Source: UBA1930 sp943371535 (GTDB lineage Bacteria; Bacteroidota; Bacteroidia; Chitinophagales; Chitinophagaceae). From it: 64,000 bases of DNA. The DNA is taken from positions 29,414 through 93,413 of the forward strand of contig CALRVE020000012.1 of assembly GCA_943371535.1 (NCBI GenBank), written 5' to 3'. Shown here one piece after another: positions 1 to 8,143 of this stretch; positions within the stretch are counted from its first letter, which is position 1, and every line of letters begins with the position of its first letter. Made by a program: the position numbers and the translations under genes. Below the pieces are notes generated by a model, which did no database searches, was not told the DNA's origin, and saw nothing but the letters and a program-made list of their open reading frames with translations.

Positions 1-30
1 TTTAAGAGTAGAATACTTTAAGTATATTTG

Positions 31-249
31 ATGAAACCAAACACTATGAACGAAATAATTTTTATAGTAGAAGAAAGTGAGGAAGGAGGGCTTATTGCTA
101 AAGCTTTGGGCGTTTCAATTATCACACAAGCAGAAACAATTGAAGAATTGAAGAATGAAATTAAAGATGCAGTAAAATGTCATTTTGATGATAATCAGCA
201 ACGTATTATTCGTTTGCATCAAGTTAAAGAAGAAGTCTTTGCAGCATGA
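31..249 (+). CDS. hicB: HicB-like antitoxin (small)
   Basis: A 72-residue protein that ends 4 bp inside the next gene, which is a HicA toxin. Its N-terminal part (strand EIIFIVEES, then EGGLIAKALG, then a helix with IEELKNEIKDAVKCHF) matches the partial RNase H-like fold of HicB/DUF1902 antitoxins. No C-terminal DNA-binding domain is present, so it belongs to the short HicB type. Proposed role: neutralises HicA by direct binding. ATG codons exist at 31 and 46; 31 was chosen, though 46 (MNEIIF) fits the fold equally well. The window edge leaves only 30 bp upstream, so the promoter is not visible. Confidence 0.75.
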   Translation: MKPNTMNEIIFIVEESEEGGLIAKALGVSIITQAETIEELKNEIKDAVKCHFDDNQQRIIRLHQVKEEVFAA

Positions 250-491
250 AAAAAATCCCAAGAGATATTACAGGACTTGAATTATTAAAACTACTTTCAA
301 AAAAGTATGGATATACTAAAACAAGGCAGACTGGAAGTCATATTCGTTTAACTACAAATCTTAGTGGAGAGCATCATATCACTATCCCAAATCATAATCC
401 ACTTAAATTAGGAACTTTATCTGCTATATTATCAGATGTAGCAACACATTTAAAAAAATCTAAAGACCAAGTAATAGATGAGTTATTTTAA
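246..491 (+). CDS. hicA: HicA-family mRNA interferase toxin
   Basis: An 81-residue protein of the YcfA/HicA dsRBD-like fold. It shows the family pattern: an N-terminal helix (GLELLKLLSKKYGY), then GSHIRL with the catalytic His at residue 32, then HITIPNHNPLKLGTLSAIL. HicA toxins cleave mRNA independently of the ribosome. The ATG overlaps the hicB stop (ATGA), giving translational coupling with antitoxin first, an order common for the short HicB type. Length is normal for the family and the catalytic His is intact, so the toxin is probably functional. Confidence 0.85.
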   Translation: MKKIPRDITGLELLKLLSKKYGYTKTRQTGSHIRLTTNLSGEHHITIPNHNPLKLGTLSAILSDVATHLKKSKDQVIDELF

Positions 492-547
492 GTTGTAAAT
501 ACAAAACAAAAAGTTACAAACATTCGTTTCTCCAAATTTGAACATAA

Positions 548-579
548 AAAATCCCCACAAATTTTGTGAGGATTTTTTA
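548..579. terminator. Bidirectional intrinsic terminator, hicA / clpC
   Basis: A stem of AATCC plus CACAA pairs with TTGTG plus GGATT around a 3-nt loop, with one mismatch. T-runs flank it on both strands. It sits between two convergent genes and can serve both. Confidence 0.75.
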
Positions 580-593
580 TTGAAGTAATTCTT

Positions 594-3152
594 TTATTCA
601 ACAGTTTCTGTTTCTTCTTTTTTCTTGAGTTCAAAAACTATTTTACCATTTTCTTTATCTAAAGATGCTAGTAAAGTATCTCCATCTTTTACACTCATAC
701 TTAAAATTTCCTCAGCTAAAGGATCTTCTAAATATTTTTGAATAGCTCTGTGTAGTGGTCTTGCTCCATACTGAACATCATAACCTTTTTCGGCAATAAA
801 ATCTTTGGCTTCGGTACTTAGTTCTAATTTAAAACCAAGGCTCACCAAACGTTTCATTACACCTTTCATTAAAATATCGATAATTCTAAAGATATTTTCT
901 TTGGTTAATGAATTGAAAATAATTACATCGTCAATTCTATTCAAGAATTCAGGAGAAAAAGTTTTCTTTAATGCTTTTTCAATTACGGCTTTATTATTTT
1001 CTTCTTGATTTTGCATACGAGCTGCTGTTGCAAAACCTACCCCATCGCCAAACTCTTTTAATTGGCGAACACCAATATTAGATGTCATGATAATGAGGGT
1101 ATTCTTGAAATCTATTTTTCTTCCTGCACCATCGGTTAACTGACCATCATCTAATACTTGCAACAAAATATTGTAAATATCAGGATGAGCTTTTTCAATT
1201 TCATCTAATAAAATAACACAATATGGTTTTCTACGAACTTTCTCTGTTAATTGTCCACCTTCTTCATAACCAACATAACCTGGAGGAGCTCCAATTAAAC
1301 GGCTTACAGTAAATTTTTCCATGTATTCACTCATGTCAATTCTAATTAAAGAATCTTCACTGTCAAACATGTATCTAGCAAGGCTTCTAGCTAGCTCGGT
1401 TTTACCTACACCAGTTGGACCTAAGAAAATGAAACTACCAATTGGTTTTTTAGGATCTTTTAAACCAACTCTGTTACGTTGTATTGCTTTAACTACTTTT
1501 CCGATGGCTTCATCCTGACCAATCACCATATCTTTCATATCATCGCCCATCTTACGCAACTTCTCAGTTTCGGCTTGTACCATGCGTTTTACAGGAATAC
1601 CAGTCATCATACTCACCACTTCAGCAATATGTTCTTCATTAATAGGATAGCGTTTGTTTTTGCTTTCTTCTTCCCATGTTGCTTTAGCCTTTTCTAACTC
1701 TTCACCTAAGCGTTTTTCTTTGTCTCTCAAAGAAGCAGCTTCTTCAAAACGTTGGCTTTTTACAACCTTGTTTTTTTCGTTTTTAATTTCATCAATCTGC
1801 TTTTCTAATTCAACAATTTCGTTAGGCACATTGATATTTTTCAAATGCACTCTTGCACCAACTTCATCTAATACATCAATAGCTTTATCTGGTAAAAGTC
1901 TATCTGTCATGTATCTATCACTCAACTTCACACATGCATTAATGGCATCATTATCATATACCACATTGTGATAATCTTCGTATTTGCTTTTAATGTTGTT
2001 TAAAATCATCACTGTTTCTTCAACACTTGGTGGTTCTACAATTACTTTTTGAAAACGACGATCCAAGGCACCATCTTTTTCAATGTACATTCTGTATTCA
2101 TCCAAAGTACTTGCACCAATGCATTGCAGTTCTCCACGAGCTAAAGCTGGTTTAAAAATATTGCTTGCATCAAGGCTACCACTTGCACCACCTGCACCAA
2201 CTATAGTATGTATTTCATCAATGAATAAAATAACATCTCTATTTTTTTCTAACTCATTCATGATGGCTTTCATGCGTTCTTCAAACTGACCACGATATTT
2301 TGTACCAGCAACTAATGCAGCAAGATCAAGAGAAATGACTCTTTTGTCGAACAATACTCTACTTACTTTTCTTTGTACAATTCGTAATGCTAAACCTTCT
2401 ACAATGGCAGTTTTACCAACGCCTGGTTCACCAATTAAAATGGGGTTATTCTTTTTACGACGAGATAAAATTTGAGAAACCCTTTCAATTTCATTCTCTC
2501 TACCAACAATTGGATCTAAAGAACCAGATTCGGCTAATTTGGTAATATCTCTACCAAAATTATCTAGTACAGGGGTTTTACTTTTTGCACCAGCTGCTTG
2601 CTTTGTAGCACCTGCACCACCACGTTGTTGAAAACCACCACTGCCTCGTTTTTCTTCATCAAACTCATCATCATCATTATCAGTAAACTCGGCTTTTGGA
2701 GGATTATTTGGTGCAATGCCTACCATGCCTAACTCATTTCTAAAAATATCATAGTCTACATCAAATTGATTTAAAATTTGAGTAGCAATATTTTCTTTAT
2801 TCTTTAAAATACTTAAAAGTAAATGTTCTGTTTCAACCAACGGACTTTTCAGTGCCTTGGCTTCTAAAACAGTTACTCTAATTACTTTCTCGGCTTGTTT
2901 GGTAAGTGGTAAACTATTAATGTTGGCAATGTTTTTACCAGTTTTATCCTTAACGGCTAATTCAATTTCTTTACGTAGTTCGTACAAGTCTACATTCAAT
3001 TGTTTTAATACTTTGATGGCAATGTTTTCACCATCTCTAATTAAGCCAAGTAACAAATGTTCTGTACCAATAAAGTCATTTCCGAGCCTTAAAGCCTCTT
3101 CCCTACTGAAGGAAATTATTTCTTTAACTTGTGCTGAAAAATTATTATCCAT
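594..3152 (-). CDS. clpC: ATP-dependent Clp protease ATP-binding subunit ClpC
   Basis: Hsp100 unfoldase that feeds proteins to ClpP. Domains in order: double Clp_N repeat (residues about 1-145), an Asp/Gly-rich linker with a DNDDDEFDEE stretch, AAA-1 with Walker A GEPGVGKTA near 240, a middle region with a UVR-like segment (RFEEAASLRDKE), AAA-2 with GPTGVGKTE near 575, and a C-terminal D2-small domain. A VGF-type ClpP-docking loop (GDGVGF) is present in AAA-2. The longest frame starts at 3218, but the family N-terminus (MDNNFSAQVKEII) begins at the ATG at 3152, which was chosen. Divergent from the STAS gene. Confidence 0.95.
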   Translation of the reverse strand: MDNNFSAQVKEIISFSREEALRLGNDFIGTEHLLLGLIRDGENIAIKVLKQLNVDLYELRKEIELAVKDKTGKNIANINSLPLTKQAEKVIRVTVLEAKALKSPLVETEHLLLSILKNKENIATQILNQFDVDYDIFRNELGMVGIAPNNPPKAEFTDNDDDEFDEEKRGSGGFQQRGGAGATKQAAGAKSKTPVLDNFGRDITKLAESGSLDPIVGRENEIERVSQILSRRKKNNPILIGEPGVGKTAIVEGLALRIVQRKVSRVLFDKRVISLDLAALVAGTKYRGQFEERMKAIMNELEKNRDVILFIDEIHTIVGAGGASGSLDASNIFKPALARGELQCIGASTLDEYRMYIEKDGALDRRFQKVIVEPPSVEETVMILNNIKSKYEDYHNVVYDNDAINACVKLSDRYMTDRLLPDKAIDVLDEVGARVHLKNINVPNEIVELEKQIDEIKNEKNKVVKSQRFEEAASLRDKEKRLGEELEKAKATWEEESKNKRYPINEEHIAEVVSMMTGIPVKRMVQAETEKLRKMGDDMKDMVIGQDEAIGKVVKAIQRNRVGLKDPKKPIGSFIFLGPTGVGKTELARSLARYMFDSEDSLIRIDMSEYMEKFTVSRLIGAPPGYVGYEEGGQLTEKVRRKPYCVILLDEIEKAHPDIYNILLQVLDDGQLTDGAGRKIDFKNTLIIMTSNIGVRQLKEFGDGVGFATAARMQNQEENNKAVIEKALKKTFSPEFLNRIDDVIIFNSLTKENIFRIIDILMKGVMKRLVSLGFKLELSTEAKDFIAEKGYDVQYGARPLHRAIQKYLEDPLAEEILSMSVKDGDTLLASLDKENGKIVFELKKKEETETVE

Positions 3153-3240
3153 AATTTGGTTTGGATTTATACAATGATAACGAATATTTTTGAGTGAAAT
3201 ATATGAGCATTTATTCACACCCTGTTAATGAGTACAAATT

Positions 3241-3642
3241 ATGAATTTCAAAGTTGATACCAAAGAAAAATTTACGACGATAACTGTATTTGATACAAAT
3301 TTTAATGCCAATGTGGCTGAAAGCCTTAGTGTGCATTGTATTGGTTATTTATCGAAAGACGTAAAAAATGTAATTCTCAATTTAGAGGCAGTGAATGATG
3401 TAGATGAAACTGCTGCAAATACGATAGTTAAACTTCAACATAATTTTTATGAAGCAAATGCAAGTTTTGTTATTTGCAATGTGCAAAAACCTGTTGAAGA
3501 TTTTTTAGATCAACTAGAATTGCTAGAAATGATGAACATTACCCCAACAGAAAGTGAAGCTTGGGATATTGTTCAAATGGAAGAAATTGAACGAGAATTA
3601 TTAGATGGCGACGATGTTGAATTTGATGTGCAAGCATCTTAA
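3241..3642 (+). CDS. STAS-domain protein (anti-sigma antagonist-like)
   Basis: 133 residues. The pattern strand ITVFDTNFNANVAESL, then VKNVILNLEAVNDVDETAANTIVKLQ, then ASFVICNVQKPVEDFLDQLEL matches a STAS fold as in SpoIIAA/RsbV-like proteins. In those proteins the phosphorylated Ser lies in a DSSG motif; here the equivalent reads DETA, so the first Ser is Glu and the phospho-acceptor is at best a Thr. An acidic tail of about 20 residues follows. No partner kinase or phosphatase is nearby, so the regulatory target is unknown. It is divergent from clpC and ends 6 bp before the convergent dehydrogenase gene. Confidence 0.7.
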   Translation: MNFKVDTKEKFTTITVFDTNFNANVAESLSVHCIGYLSKDVKNVILNLEAVNDVDETAANTIVKLQHNFYEANASFVICNVQKPVEDFLDQLELLEMMNITPTESEAWDIVQMEEIERELLDGDDVEFDVQAS

Positions 3643-3648
3643 AGCAAA

Positions 3649-4755
3649 CTATAATTCTATCCCAAATTGTTGTCCTGTTTTTTTCAAATCTTCTACTACA
3701 GAATTTACTAGAGGAATTCCGTGTTGCATTCTTTGAGTTTCCATTAAACGTTCAGGATCTCCAGGAATTAAAACTTGCTGTGTATTAGAAGCTGGTTTAG
3801 CATTTCTAAAACGTTGAATCCAATTATCCATATGATTTTTAAAATCATCGGCACTTCGAAAAGCGTCCACTCTCATTGCTCCAAAAAAATGACCTAATCC
3901 TTTACCCGGCATATTTTCAGGCATTGAAATATAGGCAGGAAATGGTGGAGCCCAAGGTCCATAACTTGCACCACTTAATACTGCTGAAAAAATATCTACA
4001 ATACTTCCTAATGCATACCCTTTATGGCTTCCATGTTCTCTATCACTTCCTAAAGGCAATAATGCACCACCCGTTTTTAAAGCATGAGCATCAGTACTTT
4101 CATTACCTTCTTTATCTTGTACCCAACCAAGTGGAGTAGATGCATTTTTGCGTTGCAAGATTTCTAATTTACCATTTGCCGCAGTAGTAGTAGCAAAATC
4201 GGCCACAAACGGTGGTTCATTTTTTGCAGGAATAGCCACAGCAATTGGATTAGTACCCAACATTTTTTCTATTGAAAAAGTTGGAGCCACTAATGCACTA
4301 GCATTGGTCATTGCTATACCAATCATATCGTGTTCTAGAGCCATCATTGCATGATATCCTGCTATACCAAAATGATTACTATTTTGTACGCTTACCCAAC
4401 CAGTACCAACATTTTTGGCTTTATCAATTGCAATTTGCATTGCATATGGAGCAGCTACTAAACCTAAAGCTGCATCTGCATCAACAGTTGCTGTTGATGG
4501 TGTTTCATGTATTATTCGAATGGCTGGTTTTGTATTAATTCTTTTGGCTTCCCATAAACGTACATAGCCACTTAATCTTGCTACACCATGACTGTCAATT
4601 CCTCTAATATCGGCACTTAATAAAACAGTTGTAGCCACACTTGCGTCAGTATGGTTACAACCCATATTTGTAAAAACATGGTACGTAAAATTGTACAACT
4701 GTTGGTAAGAAAAAGTTTGATTATCTGTCATATAATTCTCAATAATAGTATGCAT
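3649..4755 (-). CDS. Ldh/MDH type-2 family NAD(P)-dependent dehydrogenase
   Basis: 368 residues of the LDH2/MDG2 oxidoreductase family (malate, L-lactate, ureidoglycolate or related 2-hydroxyacid dehydrogenases). Family signatures seen: ADIRGIDSHGVARLSGY, GTGWVSVQNSNHFGIAGYHAMMA, MLGTNPIAVAIPAKNEPPFV and REHGSHKGYALG. The substrate cannot be read from the sequence. The ATG at 4755 directly follows the GH92 stop (TAAATG on the mRNA), so the two genes are probably coupled. An internal ATG at 4731 would give an N-terminus closer to other family members. The pairing with a mannosidase is unexplained. Confidence 0.85.
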   Translation of the reverse strand: MHTIIENYMTDNQTFSYQQLYNFTYHVFTNMGCNHTDASVATTVLLSADIRGIDSHGVARLSGYVRLWEAKRINTKPAIRIIHETPSTATVDADAALGLVAAPYAMQIAIDKAKNVGTGWVSVQNSNHFGIAGYHAMMALEHDMIGIAMTNASALVAPTFSIEKMLGTNPIAVAIPAKNEPPFVADFATTTAANGKLEILQRKNASTPLGWVQDKEGNESTDAHALKTGGALLPLGSDREHGSHKGYALGSIVDIFSAVLSGASYGPWAPPFPAYISMPENMPGKGLGHFFGAMRVDAFRSADDFKNHMDNWIQRFRNAKPASNTQQVLIPGDPERLMETQRMQHGIPLVNSVVEDLKKTGQQFGIEL

Positions 4756-6978
4756 TTATTTAACACTTCTGCCAGGTAAATCATCTACTGCTTTACCAAA
4801 GTTTTTACCTGGTTCGGCTGCTAATATAATTTCCAAAATTCCTCCTTTTAAAATATCTATATGTTTTATAAATGATTTTGTATAAGGTTCTCCGTTTAAC
4901 AAAACCTGTTTAATATATTTATTTTTTACGCTACCCTCTTTGGTAATTACTCTAAACAATTTTCCATCAGGTAATTGCAATGCACTTTCTTGTACCAATG
5001 GAACACTCATAACATATTCGCCACTTGCAGGGTTTACTGGATAAAAACCCAACACACTAAATACATACCAAGCACTCATTTGTCCACAATCTTCATTACC
5101 ACTCAATCCTTCTGGAGTATTGTTATAAAGTGTAGTACAAATTTCTCTTACTTTGTCGGCTGTTTTTTCTGGAACACCAGCATAATTATATAGATAAGCT
5201 ATATGATGACTTGGTTCATTTCCATGAGCATACTGGCCAATTAAACCTGTGATATCAGGCGGAATGTGAGAACCTTTCAAAGCAGTATCTGCATTAAACA
5301 ATGCATCTAACTTACTTACAAATTTATTGGAGCCTCCCATGTAATTCATTAATCCATATACATCATGTGGTATAAACCAACTATGTTGCCATGCATTTCC
5401 TTCGGTATAAGCAGCTTTATCAGGATCATGTTCTGCCACTAATGGATCAAAAGGAGTTGTCCATTTTCCATCACTATTTTTAGGTCTTGCAAAACCTGTT
5501 TTTTTATCAAATACATTTCGCCAATACAAACCACGTTTCATAAATTCTCTATAATCACTTGATCTGCCTATACGTTTGGCTACTTGTGCAATACACCAAT
5601 CGTCATAAGCGTATTCTAAAGTAATGGTAACACTACTGCCTGCTTTATCTTGTGGTACATATTTATATGCTCTATATAAATCAGTAGATCTAATATCTTG
5701 ATTGGCACTTGCTTTCATTGCCTCATAAGCTTTGTTGTAATCAAAACCTGTAATACCTTTTAAAATAGCGTCTGCAATAATTGGTATAGCATGATAACCC
5801 GTCATACAATTGGTTTCATTAAACTGTAAATCCCACACAGGTAATAAACCATATTGATCGTAAAAAGTTAAGTAAGAGTTGATAAATGCTGGCACCAATT
5901 CGGTTTGAGTAAGCGTTAATAAAGGATTGGCAGCTCGAAAAGTATCCCATAAAGAATGTACACTGTAAATAGATTTTCCATTGGTAATATTCCCATTGGT
6001 AGATTTATAATTTCCATACCTGTCGCTGTGCCTATTGGGTGCTAAATAGGTATGATAGAGTGCTGTATAAAATGTTTGCTTCAAAGCCACATTATCGGTA
6101 CGTATTTGCAGTTTTCTTAATTCACGTTCCCAAATATTTTCAGCTTCTAATTTTACTTTGTCAAAATCCCAATGAGGAACCTCGTTCAAGCTTTCTAATG
6201 CTCCTTCAATATCTGCAGTGCTTAAGCCAACTTTCATTAATATCCTCTCTCCTTTTCTTGTTGCAAATTCTAGGCAAGCTTTTACATCTTTTGCTGTTGT
6301 TTGAGCAGAATCAACTAAAACTGAATTGGCAAATAAGGATACTTTTTTTACTACTTTACTTAATTGAACTGCAAAAAATATTTTTTGATCTTTTGCCCAA
6401 CCTGTACTATAACGATAACCCACAAAAGTGCTATCATTTACTTGTTTGAAACTACATGTAGTGGCTTCATCCCAATTGATGGCAAAGCCTAAATCAAATC
6501 GAATAATTGCTTGTTTACTTTCTGGAAAAGTATACCTATGAAAGCCACATCTTATAGTAGTGGTCAATTCTGTCCAAATGTCAAAATCTTTAAGTTGAAC
6601 TGCATAATAACCTGGCTTTGCCGATTCTTGCTTATGAGAAAATTTGCTCTGCATTTTAGTTGCAGATGGCTTTACGTCAACCATTGGTAAAACAGAAACA
6701 TCACATAAATCTCCAATTCCTGTTCCACTTAAATGGGTATGACTAAAGCCTTGAATAACGCTGTCGCTATAATGGTATCCACTTGACCAATCCCAGCCAT
6801 TTTTACCATTGTCTGGACTTAATTGAACCATTGCAAAAGGCATAGTTGCTCCAGGATAAGTATGCCCATGCCCTCCTGTACCAATAAAAGGATTCACAAA
6901 ATCAACCAATCGTTGTTGTGCATTTGTTTGTAGAAATAATAGCAATGTTGTTGCCAACATTAATTTTTTCATAAGCAT
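4756..6978 (-). CDS. GH92 alpha-1,2-mannosidase, secreted
   Basis: 740 residues with an N-terminal signal peptide (MKKLMLATTLLLFLQTNAQ). The mature start VDFVNPFIGTGGHGHTYPGATMPFAMVQLSPD is the classic N-terminus of bacterial GH92 enzymes, which are calcium-dependent, inverting exo-mannosidases. Further family blocks: GFSHTHLSGTGIGDLCD, YHTYLAPNRHSDR, PVWDLQFNETNCMTGYHA, EGNAWQHSWFIPHD, and GNEDCGQMSAWYVFS, which holds the catalytic acid/base region. Likely periplasmic or surface located and acting on mannan or N-glycans. No SusCD pair is adjacent, so it is not in a full polysaccharide-utilisation locus here. An ATG at 6972 (MKKL) is an alternative start. Confidence 0.93.
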   Translation of the reverse strand: MLMKKLMLATTLLLFLQTNAQQRLVDFVNPFIGTGGHGHTYPGATMPFAMVQLSPDNGKNGWDWSSGYHYSDSVIQGFSHTHLSGTGIGDLCDVSVLPMVDVKPSATKMQSKFSHKQESAKPGYYAVQLKDFDIWTELTTTIRCGFHRYTFPESKQAIIRFDLGFAINWDEATTCSFKQVNDSTFVGYRYSTGWAKDQKIFFAVQLSKVVKKVSLFANSVLVDSAQTTAKDVKACLEFATRKGERILMKVGLSTADIEGALESLNEVPHWDFDKVKLEAENIWERELRKLQIRTDNVALKQTFYTALYHTYLAPNRHSDRYGNYKSTNGNITNGKSIYSVHSLWDTFRAANPLLTLTQTELVPAFINSYLTFYDQYGLLPVWDLQFNETNCMTGYHAIPIIADAILKGITGFDYNKAYEAMKASANQDIRSTDLYRAYKYVPQDKAGSSVTITLEYAYDDWCIAQVAKRIGRSSDYREFMKRGLYWRNVFDKKTGFARPKNSDGKWTTPFDPLVAEHDPDKAAYTEGNAWQHSWFIPHDVYGLMNYMGGSNKFVSKLDALFNADTALKGSHIPPDITGLIGQYAHGNEPSHHIAYLYNYAGVPEKTADKVREICTTLYNNTPEGLSGNEDCGQMSAWYVFSVLGFYPVNPASGEYVMSVPLVQESALQLPDGKLFRVITKEGSVKNKYIKQVLLNGEPYTKSFIKHIDILKGGILEIILAAEPGKNFGKAVDDLPGRSVK

Positions 6979-7003
6979 ATTTTAAAAGGCTGAAATTAAC
7001 ACA

Positions 7004-7039
7004 TAAAAAAACGGTTGAATCAATATATTATTCAACCGT
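7004..7039 (-). terminator. Intrinsic terminator of ssb
   Basis: A perfect 10-bp stem, ACGGTTGAAT paired with ATTCAACCGT (7011-7020 and 7030-7039), with a 9-nt loop. On the minus strand a T7 run follows directly, placing it 3' of ssb and upstream of the GH92 gene. Confidence 0.85.
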
Positions 7040-7063
7040 TGTGTAAATGATTATTAAAAAAAA

Positions 7064-7537
7064 TTAAAACGGTAAATCATCTAAGGGCTCTGTAATTTGA
7101 TTGGCAGAAGGCATAGATTGCATTGGCTGAGATTGATAAGTAGGTGCAGAAGGTTGTGGTTGTTGATAGCTTTGTTGCTGTGGAGCGGCATAACCACCTT
7201 CATTACCACCATTATCTGTATTTCGATTACCTAATAATTGTACACTCAAAATTCGCAAACTTAAAGATGCACCCGATTTTCCATCTTGGGTAGTATAAGT
7301 TCTTACGTCTGGATTTCCTTCAACGTACACTTGTGTTCCTTTTTTTAAATATGGAGCAATAGCAGTTCTATCAGTCCAATAAGCACATTCTACCCAAACT
7401 GTTCTGTCTTTTTGATTGCCTTGTGCATCTTTATATTTTTCAGTGTGTGCTACACTAAAATTGATGACATTTTTTCCGTTTACATTGTTTACGATGGCAT
7501 CTTTCCCAAGATTACCAATAACTAATAGCTTAATCAT
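7064..7537 (-). CDS. ssb: Single-stranded DNA-binding protein
   Basis: 157 residues. An N-terminal OB fold (MIKLLVIGNLGKDAIV, VINFSVAHTEKY, WVECAYWTDRTA, GTQVYVEGNPDVRTYTTQDG) is followed by a Gln/Pro/Ser-rich linker and the acidic tip DDLPF, the conserved C-terminal site that recruits replication and repair partners. Normal length for a bacterial SSB; it acts as a tetramer on ssDNA. It has its own terminator and appears monocistronic. Confidence 0.96.
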   Translation of the reverse strand: MIKLLVIGNLGKDAIVNNVNGKNVINFSVAHTEKYKDAQGNQKDRTVWVECAYWTDRTAIAPYLKKGTQVYVEGNPDVRTYTTQDGKSGASLSLRILSVQLLGNRNTDNGGNEGGYAAPQQQSYQQPQPSAPTYQSQPMQSMPSANQITEPLDDLPF

Positions 7538-7673
7538 TTTGTTTCGATTTGGTAAATTAATTTAATAATGAATTATGCTGTAAATAAACAAAATGAAAAT
7601 AATTTTTGCTAAAAAATTTATCCACGACTTTATTTAAATAAATGGGAAGGTTTAATATTGAGTTAGGAGCAAT

Positions 7674-7702
7674 AAAAAAGCCCTCTTGTTAAAACAAGAG
7701 GG
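7674..7702 (-). terminator. Intrinsic terminator downstream of small lipoprotein gene
   Basis: CCCTCTTGTT (7681-7690) pairs with AACAAGAGGG (7693-7702). On the minus strand a run of six T follows. It lies about 95 nt after the lipoprotein stop, leaving a long structured 3' UTR. Confidence 0.85.
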
Positions 7703-7714
7703 CCTCTAACGATT

Positions 7715-7787
7715 GCTTGCCATATGAAAATCTTTAACTGATACTCTGCCGGCAAGCTAGCCACACATTTCTAATACACTATCAGTT
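7715..7787 (-). other. Possible pseudoknot-forming 3' UTR RNA element
   Basis: Two inverted repeats interleave: GCTTGCC (7715-7721) with GGCAAGC (7751-7757), and AACTGATA (7736-7743) with TATCAGTT (7780-7787). Interleaved pairs would make an H-type pseudoknot between the lipoprotein stop and its terminator. Only the pairing is seen; whether it folds or has a function is unknown. Confidence 0.3.
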
Positions 7788-7795
7788 TATACTAA

Positions 7796-7996
7796 TTATT
7801 TAGCAACAGCTGGAGAATCTACTTTAACAGCTGGAGAATCTACAGTAACAGCTGGAGAGTCAACCTTAGGAGCGTTAGCAGCAGCAACTGAATCTTTGTA
7901 AGCTTGAGTTGTAGTGTCTGGTCCTGCAGCTGGAGTTTCAGCGTTGTTACAAGCTACAAATCCTACGATTGCTAATAATGCAAATACTTTTTTCAT
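7796..7996 (-). CDS. Small heptad-repeat lipoprotein
   Basis: 66 residues. MKKVFALLAIVGFVAC is a type II signal peptide with a lipobox ending at Cys16, so the protein is probably lipid-anchored. The mature part is short, low-complexity and Ala/Pro/Asp-rich, and ends with three copies of a seven-residue repeat (VDSPAVT, VDSPAVK, VDSPAVA) encoded by near-identical 21-nt DNA repeats. No catalytic domain is present. It is divergent from the ECF sigma gene and carries the same promoter motif, so it is the best candidate target of that sigma factor. Function unknown. Confidence 0.8.
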   Translation of the reverse strand: MKKVFALLAIVGFVACNNAETPAAGPDTTTQAYKDSVAAANAPKVDSPAVTVDSPAVKVDSPAVAK

Positions 7997-8028
7997 TTTT
8001 TGAGTTTTATTTTGTTAATAATTTCACC

Positions 8029-8058
8029 TTAATACCACCATATGTTAAAAGGTAACCC
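8029..8058 (-). promoter_or_regulatory. Putative ECF sigma promoter of the lipoprotein gene
   Basis: On the minus strand GGGTTAC (8058-8052), 16 nt, then GTATTAA (8035-8029), 32 nt before the lipoprotein ATG. The layout is identical to the plus-strand motif upstream of the sigma gene. The -35/-10 reading is inferred from this match. Confidence 0.6.
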
Positions 8059-8101
8059 AGTTTTTTTCAAAAAATTTAAAAATTTTTTTTAACAGTCTGT
8101 T

Positions 8102-8131
8102 GGGTTACTTTTATTATCCTAATAGTATAAA
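8102..8131 (+). promoter_or_regulatory. Putative ECF sigma autoregulatory promoter
   Basis: GGGTTAC (8102-8108), 16 nt, then GTATAAA (8125-8131), 12 nt before the GTG start of the sigma gene. It matches the divergent copy at 8058-8029 in both boxes (one base differs in the second) and in exact spacing. The two first boxes are also arms of an inverted repeat around an A/T-rich stretch. Confidence 0.6.
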
Positions 8132-8143
8132 CCAAACAAGACT

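Noticed and set aside
7617..7630. TTATCCACG, similar to a DnaA box
   Set aside because: A single site with one mismatch, without others nearby or an AT-rich unwinding element or dnaA, is not evidence of an origin.
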